64,000 nucleotides of DNA. Source: Micromonospora pallida. GTDB lineage: Bacteria > Actinomycetota > Actinomycetes > Mycobacteriales > Micromonosporaceae. Shown piece by piece: positions 8,741-16,570 of the stretch (the first letter of the stretch is position 1; every line of letters begins with the position of its first letter). Below the pieces are notes generated by a model. That model was not told where the DNA came from, searched no databases, and was given only the letters and a program-made list of their open reading frames with translations. The DNA is taken from assembly GCF_900090325.1 (NCBI RefSeq), contig NZ_FMHW01000002.1, forward strand, positions 4,589,001-4,653,000, read 5' to 3'. The translations under genes and the position numbers were made by a program.

Positions 8741-9550
8741 GTGATCGGGTTCCGCTTCGAACTCTATCCGCTGGACGAGGTGTCGTCGTGGGGCGGTGAC
8801 CAACCAACGCTGCACTGGTTCGGGCTCACCGAGGGCTGGTACTGGCTCGAGATCGGCGGGCACCAGTTGCTGCGCCGGACCCGCCTCGATCATCCGCATC
8901 CCTACATCGACTACTATCTGGCCCGGCTCTGGGAAGACGTCAACGTCCTCACACCGCACGTCCTCGAGTCGGTGCCCGCCGATCTGCAGTTGTTCATCGC
9001 CTCTGACCCCGCGCAGTGGGCATGCGATCCGCTCGCCTTCGTCACCGCCGGTGACGACGACGGGTCCGAGGACATCGATCCAAGTGCACCCGACCATCCA
9101 GTGGTTACGGCCGTGAACTGGTACGGCGAGCACTCTCTGGACCTCGGCTACCTTCGGAATGCTCCGAGTCTGCGGTTCTGGCGAACCGTCCGCGGCGAGC
9201 GCGACGAGATCACCGTGGACTGGCGGCACGGGGACGACGGCGAGATCGGTTTCACTGCCGGCACGGCCGTCCGGTTCTGCGTCCCCACCGCCGCATACCT
9301 CGAAGCCGTACACGCGCTCGACCGAGGGCTGATGACGGCGATGCGGCAGCGGGTCGAGGAGTTGGAACGCCGTGGCGGCCTGCCCGGTGTTGACCTTGAC
9401 CTCGCCGGACTACGGCGGGAACACGAGGACCGCGCGCATTGGCTCGCCAGGAACCTCGCCCGCACACCCAAGACCGACTGGCACGCCGTCCGCCAAGGCG
9501 CCGACCGGCTGCTCAGTGACCCACATCGGGCCAGCGCCCCGACGGCCTAG
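8741..9550 (+). CDS. DUF5984 family protein
   Basis: 269 aa, GTG start. The N-terminus (FRFELYPLDEV, WGGDQPTLHWFGLTEGWYWLE) and the NWYGEHSLDLGYL stretch match my recollection of DUF5984, a soluble actinobacterial family of unknown function often found alone in accessory DNA. No signal peptide or membrane segment is visible. The gene is intact even though its neighbours on both sides are broken. Function unknown. Confidence 0.65.
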   Translation: MIGFRFELYPLDEVSSWGGDQPTLHWFGLTEGWYWLEIGGHQLLRRTRLDHPHPYIDYYLARLWEDVNVLTPHVLESVPADLQLFIASDPAQWACDPLAFVTAGDDDGSEDIDPSAPDHPVVTAVNWYGEHSLDLGYLRNAPSLRFWRTVRGERDEITVDWRHGDDGEIGFTAGTAVRFCVPTAAYLEAVHALDRGLMTAMRQRVEELERRGGLPGVDLDLAGLRREHEDRAHWLARNLARTPKTDWHAVRQGADRLLSDPHRASAPTA

Positions 9551-9598
9551 CGACCCCGGAGCCGGCCGCGCGTTGCTAAGAGCGACCGGCTATAGGTG

Positions 9599-9905
9599 TC
9601 ACTTGAGGCGTCGGGTGGTGGGGCGGGTGTCCCACCGGTGGAGCGTTCGGGCACGGCGGATGAGTTGACGTACGGCGACGAGGGCGGCGGCCAGGTAAAG
9701 ATAGAAGTCGATAATCTTCGCGTCGCGTTCGGTACAGCGGCGGATCTTGCCGGAGCCGTTCATCCACGAGTTCGTGCGCTCCACCACCCAACGTTTACCG
9801 ACCTGGATCGGGGCGGGCACGCCCTTGCGGGCGATCTCGCCCTGCAGGCCCAGTTCGTCGAGCAGGTCGCGGGTCGGGGTGTTGTCGTAGTCGCGGTCCA
9901 GGTGC
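9599..9905 (-). pseudogene. IS5-type transposase C-terminal fragment
   Basis: The minus strand encodes DYDNTPTRDLLDELGL, then GKRWVVERTNSWMN, then KIIDFYLYLAAALVAVRQLIRRA, which is the C-terminal third of an IS5-group DDE transposase including the catalytic Glu region. Upstream of about 9905 the similarity ends and the sequence is a different gene in the opposite direction, so the N-terminal two thirds are gone. The frame runs on to 10057, but that extension is not transposase. Confidence 0.75.
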
Positions 9906-10016
9906 ATGGTCGGAGAGAAGGAACTGGCGGCGCTGGTGCTCTGGATCGCCACCACCAACTTCTTCAACCGGATCAACGCCACCATCCGGCAGCCGGCCCC
10001 GCAGAACTGGGGCTGA
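9906..10016 (+). pseudogene. C-terminal fragment of a carboxymuconolactone decarboxylase/AhpD-like gene
   Basis: Bases 9906-10016 encode 36 residues ending LVLWIATTNFFNRINATIR plus a short tail and a TGA. This is the characteristic last helix of CMD/AhpD-like proteins. The rest of the gene is missing: it is joined to the transposase remnant at about 9905. This is a gene end exposed by an IS-mediated deletion. Confidence 0.7.
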
Positions 10017-10081
10017 TCAACGACCGGTCCGGGGCGGAGGTGTGCGCACCTCCGCACCGGCGGCGGGCCAGCACGCCGGGT

Positions 10082-10819
10082 TCAGCGGGTCTGGTCGGTC
10101 GGTCGAATCAGGATCTCGTTGACGGCGACGTGCTCGGGCTGGGTGAGCGCGTACACAACCGCGCCGGCGATGTCCTCGGCCTGGAGGGTCCGCATGGACT
10201 CCGCCATGTTCTTCGCCGCGGCCTGCATGGCCGGGTCGGTGAGGTGGCTGGTCAGCTCGGTCGCGACGAATCCGGGCTCGATGACGACGACCCGCACGCC
10301 CTGGGCGGTGACCTCCTGCCGCAACGCCTCCGAGAAAGCGGTGACACCGAACTTGGTGGCCGCGTACACGCCGCTCGCGGCCGATGCCGCACGCCCCGAG
10401 GTCGAGGAGATCTGCACGACGGCACCCCTGGACCGGAGCAGATGAGGCAGCGCGGCATGGACCGCGTACATCGATCCGAGCAGGTTGGTCTCGACCATTC
10501 GCGTCCACTCCGTGGTGTCGGCGCCCAGGATCGGGCCGCTGAGCATGACGCCTGCGTTGTTCACCAGGACGTCGAGGGCTCCGAATCGCTCCACGGTCGC
10601 CGCGACCGCGTCCTGCACCGACTGGCGGTCGGTGACGTCCAGCTCAAGGGCCAGCATCTCGCCGGGGGCGTCCTGCGTGAGGGACTGCAGCCGGTCTGCC
10701 CGCCGAGCTCCGACCGCGACCCGGGCGCCCGCCTTCGACAGGGCGAGCGCGGTGGCCCGGCCGATGCCCGAGGACGCGCCGGTGACGAGGACGACCTTGC
10801 CTTCCAGGGTGTTGCTCAC
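10082..10819 (-). CDS. SDR family NAD(P)-dependent oxidoreductase
   Basis: 245 aa with the GTG at 10819, chosen because GGGAGGGAAA directly precedes it. A classical short-chain dehydrogenase: cofactor motif TGASSGIG near the start, NNAG in strand 4, catalytic Ser in VVQISSTSG and YAATK. It likely reduces or oxidises a small carbonyl or alcohol; the substrate is unknown. The divergent TetR gene shares the upstream region with two palindromic sites, so repression by that regulator is likely. Confidence 0.9.
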   Translation of the reverse strand: MSNTLEGKVVLVTGASSGIGRATALALSKAGARVAVGARRADRLQSLTQDAPGEMLALELDVTDRQSVQDAVAATVERFGALDVLVNNAGVMLSGPILGADTTEWTRMVETNLLGSMYAVHAALPHLLRSRGAVVQISSTSGRAASAASGVYAATKFGVTAFSEALRQEVTAQGVRVVVIEPGFVATELTSHLTDPAMQAAAKNMAESMRTLQAEDIAGAVVYALTQPEHVAVNEILIRPTDQTR

Positions 10820-10887
10820 GTTTCCCTCCCAGGGGTTCGTGGTTCGAGTCCGCAACCCGCGTCTGCCGGCGGCCGGCGAGCCGAAAG

Positions 10888-10936
10888 TGACCGGCGGGTC
10901 ATGTTGACCGTAGCAGCCAACATGACCGCACGGTCA
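10888..10936. promoter_or_regulatory. two TetR-type operators between SDR and TetR genes
   Basis: TGACCGGCGGGTCA at 10888-10901 and TGACCGCACGGTCA at 10923-10936 are both 14-bp palindromes of the form TGACC-N4-GGTCA, with starts 35 bp apart. They lie in the divergent promoter region of the SDR and TetR genes, one nearer to each gene. Binding by the neighbouring TetR protein is inference. Confidence 0.75.
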
Positions 10937-10970
10937 TTTTGGTGATAGGCTCCACAGAGAGGAGGCACGC

Positions 10971-11633
10971 ATGACCGGGTCGACACCCACGCCGGGCCAG
11001 AGAGCGGACATGGTGCGCAATCGGCGCCTCCTGCTTGGGGTCGCGACCGCAGCGTTCGCCGAGCGCGGGGTGGAGGTGTCGATGGGCGAGATCGCCCAAC
11101 GCGCCGGCCTCGCCAAGGGCACGGTGTTCCGGCACTTCGCCTCGAAGGACGACCTGCTCGCGGCGATCATGCTCCAATTGCTCGACCGGCTCACCAGCAC
11201 AGCAGACCGGCTTCTCGATGCCGACGACGCGGCAGGGGCGCTACGGGAGTTCATGACGACCGGGGTCGAGGCACTCGTCGCCGACCGCGCCTTCTGCGAG
11301 GTGATCGGACGCCCGTCGCTGCAACACTCCGAGGTGCGGGACGCGATCAACCACCTCTGCGACGTCGCCGAGGCCCTCACGGCTCGGGCGCGCGAGCAGG
11401 GCGCCGTCCGCAGCGACATCACGGGGACGGACATCGTGCTGCTGCTCGGCGGCATCCACCAGACAGCAGCGCCCCTGCTGGAGGCGGAACCGCAGGCATG
11501 GCGCCGCTATCTCGAACTGGCCCTCGACGGGCTGTGCAGCCCGAACGCCCGCGCACTGCCACATCGGCCGCCCCGCCGCCTACCCCTCGGGCCGGGTAGC
11601 TGTCATCCGGCCTTCTCGCGGCAGCTCCCGTGA
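10971..11633 (+). CDS. TetR/AcrR family regulator
   Basis: 220 aa, ATG preceded by GAGAGGAGG. The N-terminal helix-turn-helix (~residues 20-65) has the family pattern VSMGEIAQRAGLAKGTVFRHFASKDDL. The C-terminal ligand domain is typical, ending in a 30-residue Pro/Arg-rich tail that may be an extension. It is divergent from the SDR gene, with two matching palindromes between. It probably represses both genes until a ligand, perhaps the SDR substrate, is bound. Confidence 0.9.
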   Translation: MTGSTPTPGQRADMVRNRRLLLGVATAAFAERGVEVSMGEIAQRAGLAKGTVFRHFASKDDLLAAIMLQLLDRLTSTADRLLDADDAAGALREFMTTGVEALVADRAFCEVIGRPSLQHSEVRDAINHLCDVAEALTARAREQGAVRSDITGTDIVLLLGGIHQTAAPLLEAEPQAWRRYLELALDGLCSPNARALPHRPPRRLPLGPGSCHPAFSRQLP

Positions 11634-11715
11634 ATCGCCTGATGGAGGTGGAGCCCCCGGCCGGGATCGACCGGCGACATCGCCCTCGTCGAATTCGTAC
11701 GGCAGCGGAACCAGG

Positions 11716-11796
11716 CTAAGGCTTCGCCTGCGCCTTGGCCGACAGGCCCCATAGCTCAACGATGCGATCGCCTTCGAAGGTGAACATCTCCAGCAT
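11716..11796 (-). pseudogene. SnoaL/NTF2-like gene, C-terminal fragment
   Basis: Twenty-six residues and a stop remain: MLEMFTFEGDRIVELWG followed by a short Ala/Lys tail. FxFEGDRIVELWG is the last strand pattern of SnoaL-like/NTF2-like proteins. The fragment begins exactly at the left inverted repeat of the IS at 11797, so that insertion removed or displaced the rest. Confidence 0.65.
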
Positions 11797-12791
11797 TGAA
11801 GTGATCTCAGCGAGAGGAGTGGGCTGAATCTGATCGACACGGGCATATCGGGTCAGGTCGGGCAATGCTGGATGCAGGCGTGGAGCCATCGATAGACAGG
11901 TTCTTGCGACAGAAACCGCGTCTTCGAGAGGGCTCCACGTGATTGCCTATCGTGCCATGGTCGACGTGCCCAAGGAACTGGTGCGCTACCTCGCCCGCCT
12001 GCTGGCCGCCGAGCGCCGGGCTCGGGGCACTCGACGTGGGACACGGGCGTTGACCTGCTTCTACCAGGCGTTGCTCGTGCTGATCTGGTTCCGTAAGGCG
12101 GAGGACAAGACGCTGCTGGGCGCTGGGTTCGGCGTGTCGCGGGCGACCGCGTACCGGTACGTGGCCGAGGGTGTCGCGGTCCTCGCCGCGCGGGCGCCCG
12201 GCCTGCACGAGGCGTTGCAGCGGGTCGCCGACGACGGCTGGTCGTACGTGATCCTCGACGGCAAGCTGTTCGACTGTGACCGCGTCGCGGAGACCACGCT
12301 CAGCGTCAAGGGCGACACCATCGACGCGTGGTATTCCGGAAAGCACCGCGACTTCGGCCCGACCATCCAAGCGATCATGCGCCCGGACGGGCTGCCGGTA
12401 TGGACCTCCGAGGCGATGCCAGGCCATCTGCACGACCTGACCTGCGCCCAACTATAGGGCATCACCGCCGTGCTGAACTGGTCCGCCGCCGAGCTTGACC
12501 TGCCTGCCCTGGCCGATGCCGGCTACGACGGCGCAGGCCACGGCATCAAGACCCCGGTCAAGCAACCCACCGACGGCCAGCGACTCGCTCCCGACAACCG
12601 CACCACCAACCGGCTGCTACGCGGCCTGCGCTGGCAAGGCGAACGCGGCTTCGCCATCCTCCATGGACGCTGGAAAGCGCTACACCACACCACCGCCGGC
12701 CCCCGCAGGATCGGCGACATCGTCGCTGCGGCTCTACACCTGACCCACTTCGAATACCGATACCTACCCGAAAGTCGCTGAGATCACTTCA
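11797..12791 (+). mobile_element. IS5-type insertion sequence with perfect 17-bp inverted repeats
   Basis: TGAAGTGATCTCAGCGA at 11797-11813 is matched exactly by its reverse complement at 12775-12791, giving a 995-bp element. The transposase fills most of it and its stop lies within the right repeat. It lies between a SnoaL-like fragment and an XRE-regulator fragment, so it interrupts or replaced DNA there. I see no clear target duplication at the flanks. Confidence 0.88.
11939..12781 (+). pseudogene. IS transposase with in-frame amber stop
   Basis: The first 172 codons give a helix-turn-helix (LLGAGFGVSRATAYRYV) and a DDE domain (YVILDGKLFDCDRV, YSGKHRDFG). An in-frame TAG at 12455-12457 interrupts it. 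The same frame then continues with ADAGYDGAGHGIKTPVKQP, GERGFAILHGRWKAL and LTHFEYRYLPES to 12781. The halves are in register, so one nonsense mutation inactivated an otherwise complete IS5-group (HTH_Tnp_4/DDE_Tnp_4) transposase. Confidence 0.85.
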
Positions 12792-12792
12792 G

Positions 12793-13797
12793 TGGTCCGA
12801 CGACTCAGGCCGCGAGACCATCCCCGCCCTGCGTGCAGCGCTCCACGACTACCGGCATCTCGCGCCCGCCCTGGCCAGCCCCGCCGCCGTGGACGCGCTG
12901 GCCCTGACGGAACTCGAGAACGATGTTGCCGCGATCTGGAACGCCTACCAGCACTCGCGATACGGCACCCTCGCCCGCCGGCTTCCGCACCTCATCCACG
13001 ACTGTCTCACCGCCACCGAGGCCTACGACGGAGACGACGGCCTGCGCGCCCACGCGATGACCGCCTACGCCCACCAACTCGCCGCCTTGTTCCTCACCAA
13101 GCTCGGCGAAGGCGACCTGGCCTGGACCGCCGCCAGCCGAGGACTGGCCGCCGCGAACACCAGCGAGGACCACGTGGTCATCGGCTCACTCAGCCGCTCG
13201 GCCGCGCACTCCCTGATCTCCATCGGCGAATACGCCCAAGCGCGAGGCCTCGCCGCCACCGCCGCCCGGTTCCTCGAACCACGACTGGCCACCCCCACAC
13301 CGCAACTGCTTTCCGTCTACGGCAGCCTGCACCTGGTATGCGCACTCGCCGCCGCGCGTAAAGACGATCGCTCCTGCGCCAACAGCCACATCAACGAAGC
13401 GGACGCCGCGGCCACCAGACTCGGCACCGACGGAAACCACGTCTGGACCGCCTTCGGACCGACCAACGTGTCGATCCACAAGACGACCGTGGCCATGGAA
13501 CTCGGCGACGTGCAACGCGCCATCACCATCGGCGCGCCACTCGACACCACCGCACTTCCGGTCGAACGGCAGGTCCGACACGCCATCGAAACCGCACGCG
13601 CACTCGCCCGCTGGAACCGCATCGACGAAGCGCTGGCCGCCCTCCTCGACGCCGAGATCATCGGCCCCGACCAGGTGCGCTACCACCGACTCTCCCGCGA
13701 CCTGGTCCGAGAGATCCTCACCCGCCCCCGACCGCCCCGTCCGGCCGTCGAACTCAGCGAACGAATGGGCATCCGACCGGGCGAGCCCCGCTGGTAA
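12793..13797 (+). pseudogene. XRE-type regulator, C-terminal (TPR-like) fragment
   Basis: The frame is open from the right end of the IS (12793) through 13797, 334 residues. GTG 12889 would give a 302-aa product. The sequence is an alpha-helical, Ala/Leu-rich repeat domain like the sensory half of actinobacterial Cro/C1-type regulators, with the LPHLIHDCLTATEAY and RGLAATAARFLEP patterns. The expected N-terminal helix-turn-helix is absent, and the homologous region starts right at the IS, so the gene was cut by it. The remaining part could still be translated. Confidence 0.55.
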
Positions 13798-13808
13798 CCC
13801 GACTCAAC

Positions 13809-14519
13809 TCAGACGAGCCGGCTCGTGTAACCCGCCGCCACCAGACGGCCAAAGGCCGCCCGAACCTCGTCCGGCACCTCCTGCGGAACCGCGAACCCGC
13901 GTTCGGCATACACCTCGATCCGCTGCGTGTCACCCACCAGCATGTCCACCACCCGCCGCACATCACCGATGCTGCGCACGTACTCGTCGAGCCCCAACGG
14001 GTTCGACGCGCACACCACCTCAACGTCCGGCCAGATCAGCTTGCAGGTGGCGAACGCCCGACGCTGCTGGTACGGCCGGGACATGAGCAACACCGAACGC
14101 ACCGGGATCTGACGTTCCGCCAACAGTTGCCGCGAGTAGTCGAGGTTCTGCGCCGTGTTCGTCGCCCGCGGCTCCACGAGGATCGAGTCCGCCGGCACAC
14201 CATGCTCGACCGCGTACTCCCGATAGTGCACTGCCTCACCGCGCGGGAACCGCTCGATGGTCGTCGGAGCGTTCGCGCCGGTGAACACGATCCACGGGAA
14301 CAGGCCCTCGTGGAACAGGCGGGTCGCGGCCGCCGCCACACCGAGGTCGTGACTGCCCAACCCGATGCCCACGTCACACCGACGTAGCTGGTGGCCCAGG
14401 TCGTGGTAGCGCCACAGCGTCTCCACGTCGGAGCGAATCTCGTCAGGTATCACGGCCGGGGTCGCCGCGGACCGGTTCATCGGCACCGAGCGGCCCGTGC
14501 CGTCACCGGGTTCCCTCAT
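13809..14519 (-). CDS. YdcF/DUF218-like protein
   Basis: 236 aa from ATG 14519, which overlaps the end of the antitoxin gene by 17 nt; ATG 14480 is the alternative. The core holds GIGLGSHDLGVAAAATRLFHEG, FTGANAP, ILVEPRATNTAQNLDYSRQLL and VLLMSRPYQQRRAFAT, which match the DUF218 fold (YdcF, binds S-adenosylmethionine in E. coli). In actinomycetes such genes often follow XRE regulators like the fragment at 12793. Function unknown. Confidence 0.8.
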   Translation of the reverse strand: MREPGDGTGRSVPMNRSAATPAVIPDEIRSDVETLWRYHDLGHQLRRCDVGIGLGSHDLGVAAAATRLFHEGLFPWIVFTGANAPTTIERFPRGEAVHYREYAVEHGVPADSILVEPRATNTAQNLDYSRQLLAERQIPVRSVLLMSRPYQQRRAFATCKLIWPDVEVVCASNPLGLDEYVRSIGDVRRVVDMLVGDTQRIEVYAERGFAVPQEVPDEVRAAFGRLVAAGYTSRLV

Positions 14520-14709
14520 CGGACCTGCCCAGGGCCGCCAGCCCCGCCCTCGCCACATCCAGCGGAACGACTGCGGCCACCGGCTCGTCCTGCTCGCTGA
14601 GGTAGACGACCTGGCCCTCCCGCACGCTCCGCAGCAACTCGGGCAGCACGGCCGAGATCGGGAGGTCGTCTGGCGTGGCATAGGCCCGATCCGCGCTGGG
14701 TTCCCTCAT
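14503..14709 (-). CDS. Phd/YefM-like antitoxin
   Basis: 68 aa from ATG 14709. The sequence DLPISAVLPELLRSVREGQVVYLSEQDEPVAAVVPLDVA follows the prevent-host-death pattern: an N-terminal DNA-binding strand/helix, then EPVAAVVP. No toxin of the Fic/Doc, RelE or PIN type is adjacent; the downstream overlapping gene is YdcF-like. It may be an orphan antitoxin or a transcriptional regulator of the YdcF gene. Confidence 0.7.
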   Translation of the reverse strand: MREPSADRAYATPDDLPISAVLPELLRSVREGQVVYLSEQDEPVAAVVPLDVARAGLAALGRSDEGTR

Positions 14710-14838
14710 TCCGCAAGCGTAGGGGCACCAGCACGGCGGCACGATGCGGACTCCCCGCAGCCCGTCCAGGGTGACATCACCGCCACCACCGGCCCGGACG
14801 TCCACCATCACGCCACCCGTCCACTGGAAGCCGCAGCA

Positions 14839-14984
14839 GTCCAACCGCTCCCGAGCACCCACCGAGAACCGGACCACCGGCGGGGAAACGAAAAAGGCTC
14901 CAACCCAGGGTGAAACCCCAGGTCAGAGCCTTTATTGCTGGTGCGCCGCCAGGGACTCGAACCCCGAACCCGCGGATTAAGAGT
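14839..14984. repeat. right copy of 146-bp direct repeat, overlapping intact tRNA-Lys
   Basis: This copy matches bases 6796-6941 at the same length with about ten substitutions and no gap. It covers the terminator of tRNA-Lys and the 3' half of that gene. The two copies lie 8043 bp apart and bracket the accessory island, as attL/attR-type repeats would. Confidence 0.85.
14892..14933 (-). terminator. rho-independent terminator after tRNA-Lys
   Basis: On the minus strand, AAAGGCTCTGACC pairs imperfectly with GGTTGGAGCCTTT around a short loop, followed by a run of T. It lies just downstream of tRNA-Lys, and a diverged copy is present in the left repeat (6848-6890). Confidence 0.7.
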
Positions 14985-15014
14985 CCGCTGCTCTGCCAGT
15001 TGAGCTAGCGGCGC
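14939..15014 (-). tRNA. tRNA-Lys (CTT)
   Basis: A full cloverleaf on the minus strand: acceptor GCGCCGC pairs with GCGGCGC, anticodon stem GCGGA/TCCGC with loop CTCTTAA (anticodon CTT), T loop TTCGAGT, and encoded CCA at 14939-14941. It forms the right border of the island. Confidence 0.97.
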
Positions 15015-15202
15015 TCGCTGGCAACGGAGAGAACACTAGCACGGGCCGTGAGGCGGGTTCCAATCCGATCCCCTCCTCACCTCTTCGGACGAGATTAAGG
15101 CCCAAAACCCGACAAAAGACTCAATTTTCTCGGCACGGGGGACCGGACAGGTGCGGTGATACGGCACGATGTGCGCCAGGCACGCGAGAAACCGAGGTGG
15201 GG

Positions 15203-16471
15203 ATGGGCAGGTTCACGCGGTCCGGGGCGCTGGTGTGCGCTCTGGCTGTGGCAGCGTCGGTCGTACTGACGGGCTGCGGCCCCGACCAGAAGCCGGCGTT
15301 CGTGGGCGGTCCCGCAGAGCCGACCGCGACGGGTACGGCGGCACCGGCGGGCGACGGGCAAAACGGGGCACCGATCCCGAACGGGGGAACGGTCCCGGTC
15401 AGCCCGGCCGACGGGTCGACGAACCGGCCGGTGAGCACCGAGATCGCCGCCGAGGACTCCGGCGTGAAGATCACTGACGTCACGCTCACCGCGGCCGACG
15501 GCACGCAGGTCACAGGCACGCCGCGCACCGACGGTTCGTCCTGGGTACCGGCCAAACCGCTGAAGTACGGTACCCGCTACACCGCTGCGGTCACCGGCAC
15601 CAGTTCGGCCGGTCAGGTGACCGGCACCAGCACCTTCACCACGATGAAGAAGCCGAAGTCGGTGATCGGCTCCGGGCTGTACCTCTTCGACGACAAGACC
15701 TACGGCGTGGCGATGCCGGTGGTCACCGAGTTCTCCCCGGGCATCCCGAAGAAGGACCGGGCCGCGGTGCAGAAGCGGATGTTCGTCCAGACCGACCCGC
15801 CGCAGCCGGGTGCGTGGCACTGGGTCTCCAACGGTACCCAGGCCTACTACCGGGCCGCGGAGTACTGGAAGCCGGGCACCACGCTCACCGTCCGGATCGC
15901 CCTGGAGGGCATCCCGCTGAGCAACGGCAAGTACGGCAACGTCGACCGCCGGGCGAGCGCGAAGATCGGCCGGGCGTTCGAGATGAAGGTCGAGAACGCC
16001 ACCAAGCAGATGACCGTGTACGAGAACGGCCAGGTGGTCAAGACCCTGCCGGTGAGCCTGGGCAAGAAGCAGACCCCCTCCTCCAGCGGCACCATGGTGG
16101 TGATGGAGAAGAAGGCGGCGACGGTCTTCGACACCCGCGACGACCCGAATCCGGCGAACCGCTACGTCACCGACATCGAGTTCGCCCAGCGGCTCACCTG
16201 GGGCGGCGAGTACATCCACGCGGCCCCCTGGTCGGTGCAGCACCAGGGACGGCGCAACGTCTCGCACGGCTGTGTGAACGTCGCCACCGCCAACGCCAAG
16301 TGGCTGTTCAGCAAGACCCTGGTCGGCGACCCGATCACCATCACCGGCACCGAGCGTAAGCTCGCTGCGGGCAACGGCTGGACGGCGTGGAGCCTGAGCT
16401 GGGCAGAGTTCGTCAAGGGCAGTGCGCTGCCGGTGCCGGACGGTGGTGAGGGTGCCGCGTTGGCACTCTGA
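15203..16471 (+). CDS. L,D-transpeptidase lipoprotein (first paralogue)
   Basis: 422 aa from ATG 15203 (GTG 15197 is possible). A lipoprotein signal ends in the lipobox VLTGC (Cys25), so the enzyme is anchored outside the membrane. A Thr/Pro-rich linker is followed by an Ig-like domain (KYGTRYTAAVTG, FTTM), a second Ig-like domain (WHWVSNGTQAYYR) and the YkuD catalytic domain. The latter has GGEYIHAAPW and SHGCVN with the nucleophilic Cys. It forms 3-3 cross-links in peptidoglycan from tetrapeptide stems, as mycobacterial LdtMt enzymes do. A close paralogue follows 99 nt downstream. Confidence 0.92.
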   Translation: MGRFTRSGALVCALAVAASVVLTGCGPDQKPAFVGGPAEPTATGTAAPAGDGQNGAPIPNGGTVPVSPADGSTNRPVSTEIAAEDSGVKITDVTLTAADGTQVTGTPRTDGSSWVPAKPLKYGTRYTAAVTGTSSAGQVTGTSTFTTMKKPKSVIGSGLYLFDDKTYGVAMPVVTEFSPGIPKKDRAAVQKRMFVQTDPPQPGAWHWVSNGTQAYYRAAEYWKPGTTLTVRIALEGIPLSNGKYGNVDRRASAKIGRAFEMKVENATKQMTVYENGQVVKTLPVSLGKKQTPSSSGTMVVMEKKAATVFDTRDDPNPANRYVTDIEFAQRLTWGGEYIHAAPWSVQHQGRRNVSHGCVNVATANAKWLFSKTLVGDPITITGTERKLAAGNGWTAWSLSWAEFVKGSALPVPDGGEGAALAL

Positions 16472-16570
16472 TCGGCTTCGCGTGTTTTCCTTCACGCCCC
16501 GAAACGGGTACCAGGTTCCGTACGTCTCTCTAAGGAACGATGGTTCCGGGACCACGACTGTGAGGACATC

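Noticed and set aside
14503..14877. longer start for the antitoxin (124 aa)
   Set aside because: The extension lies in the direct-repeat sequence and lacks family similarity; ATG 14709 fits Phd length.
6796..15014. integrase or relaxase in the island
   Set aside because: No tyrosine or serine recombinase motifs and no mobilisation genes were found; only IS transposases, all damaged.
15015..15202. c-di-AMP (ydaO) riboswitch before the first L,D-transpeptidase
   Set aside because: Such riboswitches precede wall-remodelling genes in actinobacteria, but I could not find the conserved core in this 188-bp leader.
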